This document shows positions 27,752-36,229 of a stretch of DNA of 64,000 nt, piece by piece (positions within the stretch are counted from its first letter, which is position 1; every line of letters starts with the position of its first letter). The notes beneath the pieces were generated by a model. The model made no database searches. It saw only the letters and a program-made list of their open reading frames with translations, and was not told where the DNA came from. The stretch comes from Paenibacillus sp. SZ31 (lineage in GTDB: Bacteria > Bacillota > Bacilli > Paenibacillales > Paenibacillaceae), in NCBI RefSeq assembly GCF_012912005.1, contig NZ_JABBEA010000007.1, positions 1-64,000 of the forward strand, written 5' to 3'. Position numbers and translations under genes: made by a program.

Positions 27752-28762
27752 TTATTTTTGTGACGCAATGGGATACAGTCGGCTAGTCTGTTCGAACAGT
27801 TCACCTGGCTCCAGACCGATCAATCCGATTTCTTCCGCCGGGATGCCTTCAACATTCGGGGCATTAACCAGGTTCATCTGTGGTTCAGGACAGAAGAATT
27901 CGCCGCCCATGTTATTGTTCCAGATCATCCAATGCTTGTACGATGTACCCACATCATATACCAGTTTGTCTCCAGTACGATGATCTGTAAGTTCCATATA
28001 GTTACGGCCATTCTGAGGTACTGCCGTGTAGTGATTATCCATGGCCGCAAAGAACGGACTAACCCCGTCTTTCTTCAATTGTTCTTCCTCAGGTGTAAGC
28101 GGTTGAAATTGTCCGGTTGGCAGCGAACGTTCATTCAATTCACGGCGTTGTCCAATCGTAATTTTGGCCGTGTAATCCGAGGATTGACTGTCCGGTGCGA
28201 ACGGTACAGCGATCGCCGTGTGGAATGCAAACAGGTTAGGCATGTATTCGTTCCCGTTATTGCGAACGATCAATTGCTGCTGAAGTCCTTGGCTACTCAA
28301 AGAGTAACGAAGCGTTACCGTGAACGTAAACGGCAGGTACTGATGGAATGTATGTCCTTCTTTCACGTCCTGGCTAAGCAGCACATAACTCTCCAACTGG
28401 TCAGAACCATATCCCTCAACCTTCCACTCGGCATCATGCAAGAATCCATGCAGATGGTTACCTGTAGCCGGTTCATTCACAGGCAATTGATAGACTTTAC
28501 CATTCCAGGGGAAACGACCATCCTCATAACGGTTCGGCGGAGAAAGAATCGGAATTCCATAGACCGCAGGTGCAGCCATAAACTCATCCATCTGATCCTG
28601 ATTCGGCTCTCTCAAGTAACGGAATCCCTTTTCTGTATCACGGAAAGCAACGAGGTTGGCACCCACGCTTGGAATAACTGCCGCTTCAAATTGATTAAAA
28701 CGAAGCCAGACGGCCGGAATCCCTCCAAATTGTTCTTCGAATGCTGCATTTTGCTGTGTCAT
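27752..28762 (-). CDS. Aldose 1-epimerase-like (galactose mutarotase fold) protein
   Basis: A 336-residue beta-sandwich protein of the galactose-mutarotase superfamily. Seen: GIPILSPPNRYEDGRF (substrate/Arg motif), NHLHGFLHDAEW with the conserved His, FAFHTAIAVPF, and LIGLEPGE near the C-terminus with the candidate catalytic Glu. It should interconvert sugar anomers; the precise sugar is not deducible. CAGGAGGT lies 10 nt before the ATG at 28762; the upstream ATG at 28783 contains the RBS itself. No sugar-utilisation genes adjoin it. Confidence 0.85.
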   Translation of the reverse strand: MTQQNAAFEEQFGGIPAVWLRFNQFEAAVIPSVGANLVAFRDTEKGFRYLREPNQDQMDEFMAAPAVYGIPILSPPNRYEDGRFPWNGKVYQLPVNEPATGNHLHGFLHDAEWKVEGYGSDQLESYVLLSQDVKEGHTFHQYLPFTFTVTLRYSLSSQGLQQQLIVRNNGNEYMPNLFAFHTAIAVPFAPDSQSSDYTAKITIGQRRELNERSLPTGQFQPLTPEEEQLKKDGVSPFFAAMDNHYTAVPQNGRNYMELTDHRTGDKLVYDVGTSYKHWMIWNNNMGGEFFCPEPQMNLVNAPNVEGIPAEEIGLIGLEPGELFEQTSRLYPIASQK

Positions 28763-28888
28763 CGTTATATGTACCTCCTGCATACTAAGGTTATATTATA
28801 CGGCTCGACTATATCATGCCCGGGCACAAAATACCAATCTATGATAGAGAACAAATTCATGATTGAGCCTCAAAAAAGACATGAAAAA

Positions 28889-28914
28889 GACAGCTGCAAA
28901 CGGCTGCGGCTGTC
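28889..28914 (-). terminator. Terminator of the MBL-fold gene
   Basis: GACAGC-CGC / GCAGCTGTC stem followed by TTTTTC on the minus strand, 28 bp past the stop of the MBL hydrolase gene. Confidence 0.8.
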
Positions 28915-28941
28915 TCTGTCACCATTCTTATTATGGTTCAA

Positions 28942-29751
28942 TTAATCTACATATTTGCCGTGATCCGGCACGGTGCTCTCTTCAAAGTCCAGATCAAGCT
29001 GCTTGAGGGATTCACTTAGCATATCTCCGCTCAAGGCATGCCCATGCCCAGTAATGGCAAGTTTCGGCTCCAGATGCCTTATATGCTGAACAGATTGATG
29101 TGCAGCCTGCCAATCGGTTGTGAAATAGGACGGCGGGCCATGCAACTGTTTGTCCTGAAGTAACACACTCCACAGCGATTCCTGCTTCACCGTAATGATC
29201 GCGTCCCCTGCAATCAGCAAACGATCCGCTTCCCGAAACAGTGACACATGTCCAGGTGTGTGACCTGGCGTGTGCACCCATTCCCATCCCGATACGCCTG
29301 GAACGGAATGATCTTTCGGCAGACTGAATATCCGATCATCCAGATTGATTGCCTCATTGGGATAAGCGAATGACAATCTGGACATTAGACCTCCACCTAC
29401 AGAAGGGTCCGCCGGAGGGTAATCTTTCAATCCCGTCAAATATGGAATTTCAAGCGGGTGCGCATACACAGGTACACCCCAGAATTGTTCCAGTTCAATA
29501 ACGGTTCCTACATGGTCGAAGTGACCATGTGTCAATATGATCGCAGATGGCGGACCTTGAAAACGTTCGCTTGCAACCTGAACAATATGATCCGTGAACC
29601 TCGCCATTCCGGTGTCCACGAGGACCCAGTTCCTGCTTCCTGGCTCTCCGATGAACACGACATTAACGAATAGTGTACGCAGACTGAGAATATCGGGCGC
29701 GACTTCTTCAAGCCCCGTCAACCCTTCTGTAATCAGATTGTCAGATGCCAT
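28942..29751 (-). CDS. MBL-fold metallo-hydrolase
   Basis: A 269-residue metallo-beta-lactamase-fold hydrolase of the glyoxalase II/RNase Z-like group. The binuclear metal site is complete: THGHFDHVG (HxHxDH), HTPGHTPGHVSL, the bridging Asp in LLIAGDAII, and the final His in ITGHGHAL. No signal peptide is present. GGGAGGT is 8 nt before the ATG. The substrate cannot be named; related proteins are thioesterases or lactonases. It stands between its own terminator and that of the next gene, so it is monocistronic. Confidence 0.86.
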   Translation of the reverse strand: MASDNLITEGLTGLEEVAPDILSLRTLFVNVVFIGEPGSRNWVLVDTGMARFTDHIVQVASERFQGPPSAIILTHGHFDHVGTVIELEQFWGVPVYAHPLEIPYLTGLKDYPPADPSVGGGLMSRLSFAYPNEAINLDDRIFSLPKDHSVPGVSGWEWVHTPGHTPGHVSLFREADRLLIAGDAIITVKQESLWSVLLQDKQLHGPPSYFTTDWQAAHQSVQHIRHLEPKLAITGHGHALSGDMLSESLKQLDLDFEESTVPDHGKYVD

Positions 29752-29848
29752 TCACGGTTACCTCCCATTAGGCGGATTGTCTCTCTGGTTCCATTCATCT
29801 CGTAGACTTCCCTTTTCTGGATCATCTATTCAATATTTCCAATAAAAT

Positions 29849-29884
29849 AGACGGTATACACCCTGTTTCGGGCATACACCGTCT
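29849..29884 (-). terminator. Hairpin after the small gene at 29.9 kb
   Basis: Near-perfect 15-bp stem (AGACGGTATACACCC / GGGCATACACCGTCT) with 6-nt loop, followed on the minus strand by ATTTTATT. One arm shares 15 identical bases with 3160-3174. Confidence 0.75.
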
Positions 29885-29931
29885 AGTATAGTCATCGACA
29901 CGACACAATAGAACAAGAATATCTCAGCCAG

Positions 29932-30198
29932 TTAAGCCGGATAGGCCTCCAAAGCGGCATCGAGCAATTGATTGTACACATCGTCATCATTCTCAAGCAG
30001 CTCGTCCATACGAAGCAACTCATCTTCATCTCCGGATTGCTCCGTGAAATGCAAGCTATAGTCCCAGTCTTTTCCGTTCTTGCTCATGAAGGTAATCTCA
30101 TATACTGACTTTTCGCCTTCTGTGCGGTAAACGGTATTTCCCACGTATCCTTTTTCACCTTCACGGCGCATTTCAGCACTTATAATTTCAATATTCAC
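29932..30198 (-). CDS. Small acidic hypothetical protein
   Basis: An 88-residue cytoplasmic protein that I do not recognise. It is mostly beta-like in its first 55 residues (repeated polar/hydrophobic alternation) with a very acidic C-terminal third (SGDEDELLRMDELLENDDD). GTG at 30198 has AAAGGAG 9 nt upstream, better than the ATG at 30204 with a 3-nt gap. It is flanked by a strong terminator and a 240-bp upstream region, so it has its own promoter. Good RBS and terminator support a real gene. Confidence 0.7.
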   Translation of the reverse strand: MNIEIISAEMRREGEKGYVGNTVYRTEGEKSVYEITFMSKNGKDWDYSLHFTEQSGDEDELLRMDELLENDDDVYNQLLDAALEAYPA

Positions 30199-30204
30199 AA
30201 TCAT

Positions 30205-30438
30205 TCTCTCCTTTAATCTTTCATTTACAGCAGGTCTCCAACATTTCTGGTAAACCTAGTTTGGTAATTATTATTGGTTAATTGTACAATATATAACGTA
30301 GCAACGTATACCTTATTCAATGAAGGAACTCTTCTGAGTCCTTACATCGTTGTAATGAGGACTATAATACGTGTTTGAACAACATCTATAATAGCCAACA
30401 AGCTACGATATTATTATCACATTGGAGGAAAAAATAGC
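30205..30438. other. Divergent promoter region, unassigned
   Basis: About 235 AT-rich bases between the small hypothetical and the first aminopeptidase. It holds two partly overlapping imperfect hairpins (AAGGAACTC...GAGTCCTT at 30322-30342, and TCCTT...AGGA to 30361) and two TATAAT hexamers at 30363 and 30387. I could not pair either with a good -35. Confidence 0.3.
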
Positions 30439-31671
30439 ATGAATACTTTTGAAACGAATCTGCAGCAATATGCTGAACTGGCTGTTCAAGTCGGTGTCAA
30501 TGTCCACCCTGGACAAACGCTCGTGGTTAACGCTCCAATCTCGGCAGCGCATTTTGTAAGACTAATCGTCAAAGCCGCTTACGGTAAAGGCGCCAAATTG
30601 GTTAAAGTAAACTGGAGCGATGAATCCGTTACACGTCTTCATTACGATCTTGCCCCTGATGAAGCCTTCTCTATTGAACCGAAATGGTTTGCAGCTGAAA
30701 TGACTGAACTCGTTGAAGAAGGTGCCGCTATTCTGCACGTCATCGCTGAGAATCCAGATCTGCTGAACGGTGTAGCTCAGGAACGAATTATTACTAGCCA
30801 AAAAGTGCGCGGCAAAGCGCTCGAAAAATATCGTTCTTATCAGATGGCTGACAAATTCAGCTGGTCCATCGTAGCCGTTCCTTCTCCTGAATGGGCAGCT
30901 AAAGTGTTCCCGGATCTGCCGGAAGCACAACAAGTGGATCGCCTGTGGGACGTTATTTTCAAAACAGTACGGATCGGTGAACAGGATGCTGTTGCCGAAT
31001 GGAAAACCCATTTGCAAAACCTCGATTCCCGCGCTGATCTACTGAACAACAAGAAATACAAGAAGCTTCACTATACAGCTCCAGGCACAGACCTGACGAT
31101 CGAACTTCCAGAAGGCCATATCTGGGTATCCGGTGGAAGTGTGAATGAGCAAGGACATGTCTTTATTGCCAATATGCCTACCGAAGAAGTATTCACAGCT
31201 CCACTGAAAACAGGTGTTAACGGCACAGTACGCAGCACGAAACCACTGAGCTACGGCGGCAACCTGATTGACGGATTTTCCCTTACATTTGAGAACGGTC
31301 GAATCGTAGATTACACCGCTGAGCAGGGACTGGATGCGCTCAAAAACCTAATCGAGATGGATGAAGGTGCACACTATCTGGGTGAAGTAGCCCTCGTTCC
31401 ACATCAGTCACCGATTTCCGATACGAATATTCTGTTCTACAATACCTTGTTTGATGAAAATGCCTCCAACCATTTGGCGATCGGTAATGCCTATGCCTTC
31501 TGTTTGGAAGGTGGTAAAACGATGTCCAAAGAAGAGTTGATTGAACGTGGCATGAACTCCAGTCTCACTCATGTAGACTTCATGATTGGATCTGGAGAAA
31601 TGAACATCCACGGTGTAACTTCCGAAGGCACGGAAGAGCCGATCTTCCTGCAAGGAAACTGGGCATTTTAA
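30439..31671 (+). CDS. M29-family metallo-aminopeptidase (first of tandem pair)
   Basis: A 410-residue aminopeptidase of the thermophilic metalloprotease family M29 (AmpS/aminopeptidase T type), a cytoplasmic dinuclear metal enzyme that trims N-terminal residues from peptides. Conserved: ELPEGHIWVSGGSVNEQG, the metal ligands in DEGAHYLGEVALVPHQSPIS (Glu/His), LFDENASNHLAIGNAYAF, and the C-terminal SLTHVDFMIGSGEMNIHG. GGAGG precedes the ATG by 10 nt. The next gene is a close paralogue. Family secure. Confidence 0.93.
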   Translation: MNTFETNLQQYAELAVQVGVNVHPGQTLVVNAPISAAHFVRLIVKAAYGKGAKLVKVNWSDESVTRLHYDLAPDEAFSIEPKWFAAEMTELVEEGAAILHVIAENPDLLNGVAQERIITSQKVRGKALEKYRSYQMADKFSWSIVAVPSPEWAAKVFPDLPEAQQVDRLWDVIFKTVRIGEQDAVAEWKTHLQNLDSRADLLNNKKYKKLHYTAPGTDLTIELPEGHIWVSGGSVNEQGHVFIANMPTEEVFTAPLKTGVNGTVRSTKPLSYGGNLIDGFSLTFENGRIVDYTAEQGLDALKNLIEMDEGAHYLGEVALVPHQSPISDTNILFYNTLFDENASNHLAIGNAYAFCLEGGKTMSKEELIERGMNSSLTHVDFMIGSGEMNIHGVTSEGTEEPIFLQGNWAF

Positions 31672-31760
31672 TCCCGTTTGATGTGATTAGGAGAGAGGAG
31701 ATTACTCCTCTCTTTTCCTGCGTCAACAGATTTAAAATTCAATCATTGGAGGGAACGTAT

Positions 31761-32993
31761 ATGTTAAGTTTTGAACAAAAACTGGATCGTTACGCTGAAC
31801 TTGCTGTAAAAGTAGGCGCTAACGTACAACCAGGGCAAGTATTTGTCATCAGTGCGATGATTGATACCGCTGAATTCGTACGCCTGCTGGTGCGCAAAGG
31901 GTACGAAGCTGGCGCCAAGCAGGTTATTGTAAAATACGGAGATGAAACCGTCAATCGATTGCGGTTTGAGATGGCCCCTGAGAAATCCTTCCAAGAGCCA
32001 CCGAAATGGCATGCGGCGGAGCTTGAAGAACTGGCGGCCAATAATGCAGCCTTCCTGACGGTATTGTCATCCAGCCCAGACCTGATGAAAGGCATTGACC
32101 CGGAGCGAATCTCGACCCATCAGCGTACATTTGGTCAGGCGATGGCCAAGTACCGTCAGTATCAACAGGCTGATAAAATGAGCTGGACGGGTGTAGCTTG
32201 TCCTTCGCCCGATTGGGCAGCTAAAGTATTCCCGGATCTGCCGGAAGCTGAGCAGGTTAGCCAGCTGTGGGAAGCCATTTTCGCTGCGGTAAGAGCTGAT
32301 CTAGAGGACCCTGTAGCGGCTTGGGAACAGCATATTGAACGATTGGAGACCAAGGCCGTTGCATTGAACAACAAGAAGTATCAAGCACTGCACTTCCTCT
32401 CTCCGGGAACGGATCTGACGGTTGAGCTTCCAGAAGGACATATCTGGGCGCAGGCAGGTAGCGTGAATGAGCAAGGTACCCCTTTTGTCGCCAATATCCC
32501 GACAGAGGAAGTATACACAGCTCCAGCCAAACTTGGTGTCAACGGTACAGTATCCAGCACCAAACCGCTCAGTTATGGTGGAAGCATCATTGATCGTTTC
32601 TCACTCACCTTCGAGAATGGACGCATTATTGATTTTCATGCGGAGGAAGGTCAGGATACGCTCGAAAGACTCATCTCCATGGATGAAGGTTCGCATTTTC
32701 TTGGCGAAGTGGCTCTGGTTCCCTTCCATTCCCCGATTTCTGAGAGCGGTATCTTGTATTACACCACGTTGTATGATGAGAATGCCTCCTGTCACCTTGC
32801 GATCGGCAGTTCCTATGCATCTAATATCCAAGGTGGCAAGACGATGTCTTCCGAAGAACTTGCCGCTCGCGGTATGAACACCAGTATCACTCATGTGGAC
32901 TTCATGATGGGCTCTCCCGAGACGGACATCTACGGTATCACGGCAAACGGCGAACCTGAAGCTATCTTCCTTAAGGGAGATTGGGCATTCTAA
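31761..32993 (+). CDS. M29-family metallo-aminopeptidase (second of tandem pair)
   Basis: A paralogue of the preceding gene, also 410 residues and co-linear along its whole length (KVFPDLPEA, ELPEGHIWAQAGSVNEQG, DEGSHFLGEVALVP, ITHVDFMMGSPETDI). The metal ligands are preserved, so both copies should be active. Start at 31761 is fixed by TTGGAGGG; upstream in-frame codons lack a site. Only about 90 bp separate the two genes, so they are probably co-transcribed, with the terminator at 33043-33092 after this one. Divergence at scattered positions indicates an old tandem duplication and possibly different peptide preference. Confidence 0.93.
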   Translation: MLSFEQKLDRYAELAVKVGANVQPGQVFVISAMIDTAEFVRLLVRKGYEAGAKQVIVKYGDETVNRLRFEMAPEKSFQEPPKWHAAELEELAANNAAFLTVLSSSPDLMKGIDPERISTHQRTFGQAMAKYRQYQQADKMSWTGVACPSPDWAAKVFPDLPEAEQVSQLWEAIFAAVRADLEDPVAAWEQHIERLETKAVALNNKKYQALHFLSPGTDLTVELPEGHIWAQAGSVNEQGTPFVANIPTEEVYTAPAKLGVNGTVSSTKPLSYGGSIIDRFSLTFENGRIIDFHAEEGQDTLERLISMDEGSHFLGEVALVPFHSPISESGILYYTTLYDENASCHLAIGSSYASNIQGGKTMSSEELAARGMNTSITHVDFMMGSPETDIYGITANGEPEAIFLKGDWAF

Positions 32994-33042
32994 CGGTTAC
33001 GGATGAGTTCTCCCCCGTAATGTATTTCCACTAAACAGTAGC

Positions 33043-33092
33043 AAAGGCTGTCTTGCAACCATGTGTTCATGGTTGGCGAGACGGCCTTTTAT
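33043..33092 (+). terminator. Terminator of the aminopeptidase pair
   Basis: Long stem AAAGGCnGTCTnGCnACCATG / CATGGTnGGCnAGACnGCCTTT with a TGTT loop, then TTTTATTAATTTT. Confidence 0.9.
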
Positions 33093-33240
33093 TAATTTTC
33101 AGCAAACTGTCCCAGAGGCTACATACGCTCTCCTCATCTGGTTTTTCTCGGACCAACCTCCCATTGTATCGTTTCCATATTATGTTGTAAAATGTAATGA
33201 TACCAATGTTTGTGGATTGTTCACCAGAAAGGAGAACATC

Positions 33241-33831
33241 ATGGCCAATCGGCTTCAGTTACTACTCGCCTCAGATTTCCATAATTTAGGCTCTGCACTT
33301 CAGGAAGAAGTGTATTATGAATATTATAATATGGTACATGGTCTTATCGTTTATATCATCAAGGAGCGTACTGCAGCAGAAGATATTATTCAGGAAGCTT
33401 TTATTAAAATCATCAAAAACAAACCCATTTTCGAAGACGAGGTCAAACTAAAAGCCTGGCTCAAGGTCGTCACGCGGAACACAGCTATTAATTATCTGAG
33501 AAAAAATAAAAATAACCGTAACCAAGTGGATACGGATAGTGTTTTTATAGATATGGAGACGATGAATCAGACCGCAGCTTCCGTGGAAAGCATGGTAGAA
33601 ACGCAGATGATGCAAGAGTCCATTGAAAATTATCTCGAACAGCTCAAACCGGAATATCGTGTACTGGTGGAGTTACGGTGGAAAGAAGGTCTCTCCTATC
33701 GGGAGATGGCCGAACTGCTGGATACCTCCGAAGACATTGTGAAGCAACGCTTATTTAGAGCCCGTGGCAGTATCAAGAAGAAATTACATAAGGAATGGGG
33801 TGGAAGCATTGAGCAAAGGCAAGTCCGATAA
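33241..33831 (+). CDS. ECF-type RNA polymerase sigma factor
   Basis: A 196-residue sigma-70 family ECF factor. Region 2 is about residues 20-90 (AEDIIQEAFIKIIKN, then LKAWLKVVTRNTAINYLRK) and region 4 about 130-185 (EYRVLVELRWKEGLSYREMAELL, then VKQRLFRARGSIKKKL). The ATG at 33241 has AAAGGAGA 7 nt upstream. It overlaps the next gene by about 23 bp; that gene encodes a single-pass protein with the look of a cognate anti-sigma factor, so the two form one regulatory unit. No clear ECF-type autoregulatory promoter (AAC...CGT) was identified. Confidence 0.92.
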   Translation: MANRLQLLLASDFHNLGSALQEEVYYEYYNMVHGLIVYIIKERTAAEDIIQEAFIKIIKNKPIFEDEVKLKAWLKVVTRNTAINYLRKNKNNRNQVDTDSVFIDMETMNQTAASVESMVETQMMQESIENYLEQLKPEYRVLVELRWKEGLSYREMAELLDTSEDIVKQRLFRARGSIKKKLHKEWGGSIEQRQVR

Positions 33832-34762
33832 GCATGTGGAGCAATTCGACTCAGATCTGGAAGACGAGTATTTCGATGCTGCGTTTGATCTGGCTTTTGA
33901 TGAAGCTTTTCATCAGGCCGTCTCTGCCCCTTCCTCCTCCCATACCGAATCCATGCAGCAATCCTGGCAGAAGGTACATAGGGAAATTAACAGAATCGGT
34001 TTACGTAAAAAAAGAATACGTACCTTGCGGCTTTCCGTTGTCGTAGCTGCTTCCGTGACCATCGGGGCCGTTATTTTCAGCCTGCCGTCTGGTACGCAAG
34101 CGGTATCCCCATTCGTGCAATCCATCAAGGATTGGGGCAATGGCATGAAATCCATTATCATCGAGGATCGTACGACCCATCTTGGGGCTGATCCGTCAAC
34201 AGCCAAAACGCCTCCACCACCGGAAACCAGCTTAGACGACATTCTTAAAGTACAAGAAGAAGAAGCTCTTAATACACCTTCGTATGAGTTATCGAGCCAC
34301 CTGCTTCGTCCAGTACTTGTTACAGAAGAGATTGCACGCGATGGGTTCATGGGTGACTTTCTGTTATCCAATGCCATTCCCGAGCGATTCAACAAGGTCA
34401 AATTCGAACTCGTGCTCGATACTGAAAACCCTGTAAATCCAGACGATTATTATGAGTCCACACAAATGAGAGTTCAATATACCAGTGAAGGCAAGAGCAT
34501 AGAGGATGAGATCATCCAGTTTGATTATGTCCATGTCATGCCTGGGGAGAAAATTGAAGGGGCCATGCTTCGTGATATGAGCACCGTAAAGCTGGCGGAT
34601 GGCTCGGAAGCACTGATGTATATCGGCCCACCCTATAACTCCTTTCAGTGGATGATGGGTTCCAACAATATGAGCCTGTTTGGCACCCTTTCTGAAGAAG
34701 AAATGACTGCTATTGCCAACGATTTTCAAGAGCAGAAGTTTCCCGGCAGTACCCGCCGATAA
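33809..34762 (+). CDS. Putative anti-sigma factor, single-pass, DUF4367-like C-terminus
   Basis: A 317-residue protein coupled to the ECF sigma gene. An acidic cytoplasmic N-terminal part (about 1-70, with repeated FD(A/L/E) phrases such as YFDAAFDLAFDEAFHQA) is followed by one membrane helix (about 76-95) and an extracytoplasmic region. The C-terminal part (about 150-310) resembles DUF4367-type domains found in sigma-regulating membrane proteins. I infer that it holds the sigma factor at the membrane. The classical zinc-binding HxxxCxxC of ZAS anti-sigmas is absent. The TTG at 33809 (GGGGTGG upstream) is the likely start; a longer frame to 33764 is possible. Confidence 0.75.
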   Translation: MSKGKSDKHVEQFDSDLEDEYFDAAFDLAFDEAFHQAVSAPSSSHTESMQQSWQKVHREINRIGLRKKRIRTLRLSVVVAASVTIGAVIFSLPSGTQAVSPFVQSIKDWGNGMKSIIIEDRTTHLGADPSTAKTPPPPETSLDDILKVQEEEALNTPSYELSSHLLRPVLVTEEIARDGFMGDFLLSNAIPERFNKVKFELVLDTENPVNPDDYYESTQMRVQYTSEGKSIEDEIIQFDYVHVMPGEKIEGAMLRDMSTVKLADGSEALMYIGPPYNSFQWMMGSNNMSLFGTLSEEEMTAIANDFQEQKFPGSTRR

Positions 34763-34764
34763 GA

Positions 34765-35277
34765 TCAAAATAACACGGTGCCAGAAACATGTTTGCTGGT
34801 ATCCGTAGTACTTCCATCATGCGCTGTATGAATACTGGTAACGCGATAATAATATCCTGGCATAACGGTCCAATCCGATGTGGCATTCAGTAAGTTTGTT
34901 TTCGTTGCATTGTTGGAATTGTTTTTGAAAGTTACCCATGCTGTTCCTGTCCAGCGCTCAAGTCGGTAATCTACCGAAAGTGTCTTCACTTCCACATATG
35001 TCGCGGTCTTCGTATTGACGATGGCAGAAAGTCCTCCCCCAGGGATGAGTGCACCGACCGCCTGATAGATATGTCCTCGTTCCTGAGTGGTAGCAAGCGA
35101 ATTGATGGATGGTTCGGGTGGCGGTGGAGCTGTAAGTGCACCAGAGGACACGTTGATTATCGGGCTTGCAACGGCTGGTTCGGACGTAGGTATAGCCAGG
35201 ATTGTTGGCACTATTAACAAGACAACAAGGGTTATTTTTAGTATAGATGCTGCACTCTTTGTTTTCGTTTTCCGCAT
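34765..35277 (-). CDS. Secreted hypothetical protein
   Basis: A 170-residue exported protein that I do not recognise. A basic N-terminus (MRKTKTKS) and hydrophobic core end in a probable signal-peptidase site near EPAVAS (about residue 38). The mature part is Pro/Ser/Thr-rich at first, then beta-rich (VDYRLERWTGTAWVTFKN, VMPGYYYRVTSIHTAHDG), as in small secreted proteins of DUF6147 type. It is convergent with the anti-sigma gene; only 2 bp separate the two stop codons and no terminator lies between. Confidence 0.7.
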   Translation of the reverse strand: MRKTKTKSAASILKITLVVLLIVPTILAIPTSEPAVASPIINVSSGALTAPPPPEPSINSLATTQERGHIYQAVGALIPGGGLSAIVNTKTATYVEVKTLSVDYRLERWTGTAWVTFKNNSNNATKTNLLNATSDWTVMPGYYYRVTSIHTAHDGSTTDTSKHVSGTVLF

Positions 35278-35359
35278 ATTGATCCATCCTCCGCTTCCAT
35301 ACTTGATTTTGTGTAAGGGTATAAACGGACGGATCGGGTGACAGGTTTCAAAAAAAATT

Positions 35360-35390
35360 AGACGCTCCGATATTTCTGTCGGCAGCGTCT
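35360..35390. terminator. Bidirectional hairpin upstream of the secreted protein gene
   Basis: AGACGCT/AGCGTCT stem with an inner CCGA/TCGG pairing. T-runs occur on both sides (TCTTTTGTCCTTTTT on plus, TAATTTTTTTT on minus). It lies beyond the convergent 34765-35277 gene, so for plus-strand transcripts it would end read-through that is antisense to that gene. Confidence 0.65.
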
Positions 35391-35509
35391 TTTGTCCTTT
35401 TTATACATTTCCAGTATTGTGAAACCTAAACTATTCCAGCCCGTATGTATTGGGTAATGCATGGTTGGAACCATATTAACCAACAAGATTTGCAAATGAG
35501 GTGTATAAC

Positions 35510-36160
35510 TTGAGTGAATTTCAATCCGAATCCAGAAGGCATCGTCACAGCTCCAATCCGAATGAACTACATATCGAAGTTTCCGGCTCGTTCAAACGTA
35601 GTCTTCTTATCTTGGTGGGTGTGCTTACCCTCGGGACCTTAATATATTTCTTGGCTACAGCCCGGGAAAGCTGGATAAGCATGGGGATTGACCGCTATGT
35701 ATTACCTTTTATGATCTGGGGATTTGCACTGTCTCCCATCCTTGCTTTTCTTCTCCTCAAGCAGAGTCGCCGAACCCTTTCCCATGTCAAATTTTTACGA
35801 GTTTTCGGGATTGCTTTCTGCCTTCTGCCTCTGACACTTCTGTTTTATGTGCTACCTGTAACACTTGGCATGGTGAATGATCACCTAACTCAGTATAAGC
35901 AAAATCCGGTGTTATCCACCACTAAGGTCGGGGACTACAATTCTTACGAGGTTACTTTCGTGGATACGCCTATGTACGCCATCATCACCATTAAGACACC
36001 GACAACAACCCAATCCACTCGAAAAAAGCTGAATATCCAGCATGATCTCGCTCCTGGAGAGAATGTTTACGTCACTTATAAGCGAATTTATATCAAAAAT
36101 AGCTTTGTCACGGAGAATCGTTACGCCGATGTTGTCATTCATGTACCCAAAGAATCATGA
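35510..36160 (+). CDS. Membrane protein of unknown function
   Basis: A 216-residue protein with three predicted membrane helices (about 29-50, 64-84, 98-124) followed by a soluble C-terminal domain of about 85 residues with beta character (VGDYNSYEVTFVDTPMYAIITIKT). The N-terminus is polar and His/Ser-rich. GAGGTG lies 6 nt before the TTG at 35510; the GTG at 35501 is part of that site. I do not recognise the family. It is a single gene ended by the hairpin at 36170. Confidence 0.65.
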   Translation: MSEFQSESRRHRHSSNPNELHIEVSGSFKRSLLILVGVLTLGTLIYFLATARESWISMGIDRYVLPFMIWGFALSPILAFLLLKQSRRTLSHVKFLRVFGIAFCLLPLTLLFYVLPVTLGMVNDHLTQYKQNPVLSTTKVGDYNSYEVTFVDTPMYAIITIKTPTTTQSTRKKLNIQHDLAPGENVYVTYKRIYIKNSFVTENRYADVVIHVPKES

Positions 36161-36169
36161 GTATGCAAA

Positions 36170-36207
36170 GAAGCTGTACAATGACCATTGCGTCACCATA
36201 CAGCTTC
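36170..36207. terminator. Shared terminator between convergent genes
   Basis: GAAGCTGTA (36170-36178) and TACAGCTTC (36199-36207) form a 9-bp stem between two convergent genes. Confidence 0.75.
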
Positions 36208-36229
36208 ATTCGTTACAATTTTGATCTGG

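Noticed and set aside
27932..28945. 337-codon plus-strand frame opposite the epimerase gene
   Set aside because: Antisense to a conserved protein, Arg/Cys-rich shadow composition, and it crosses the epimerase promoter and a terminator.
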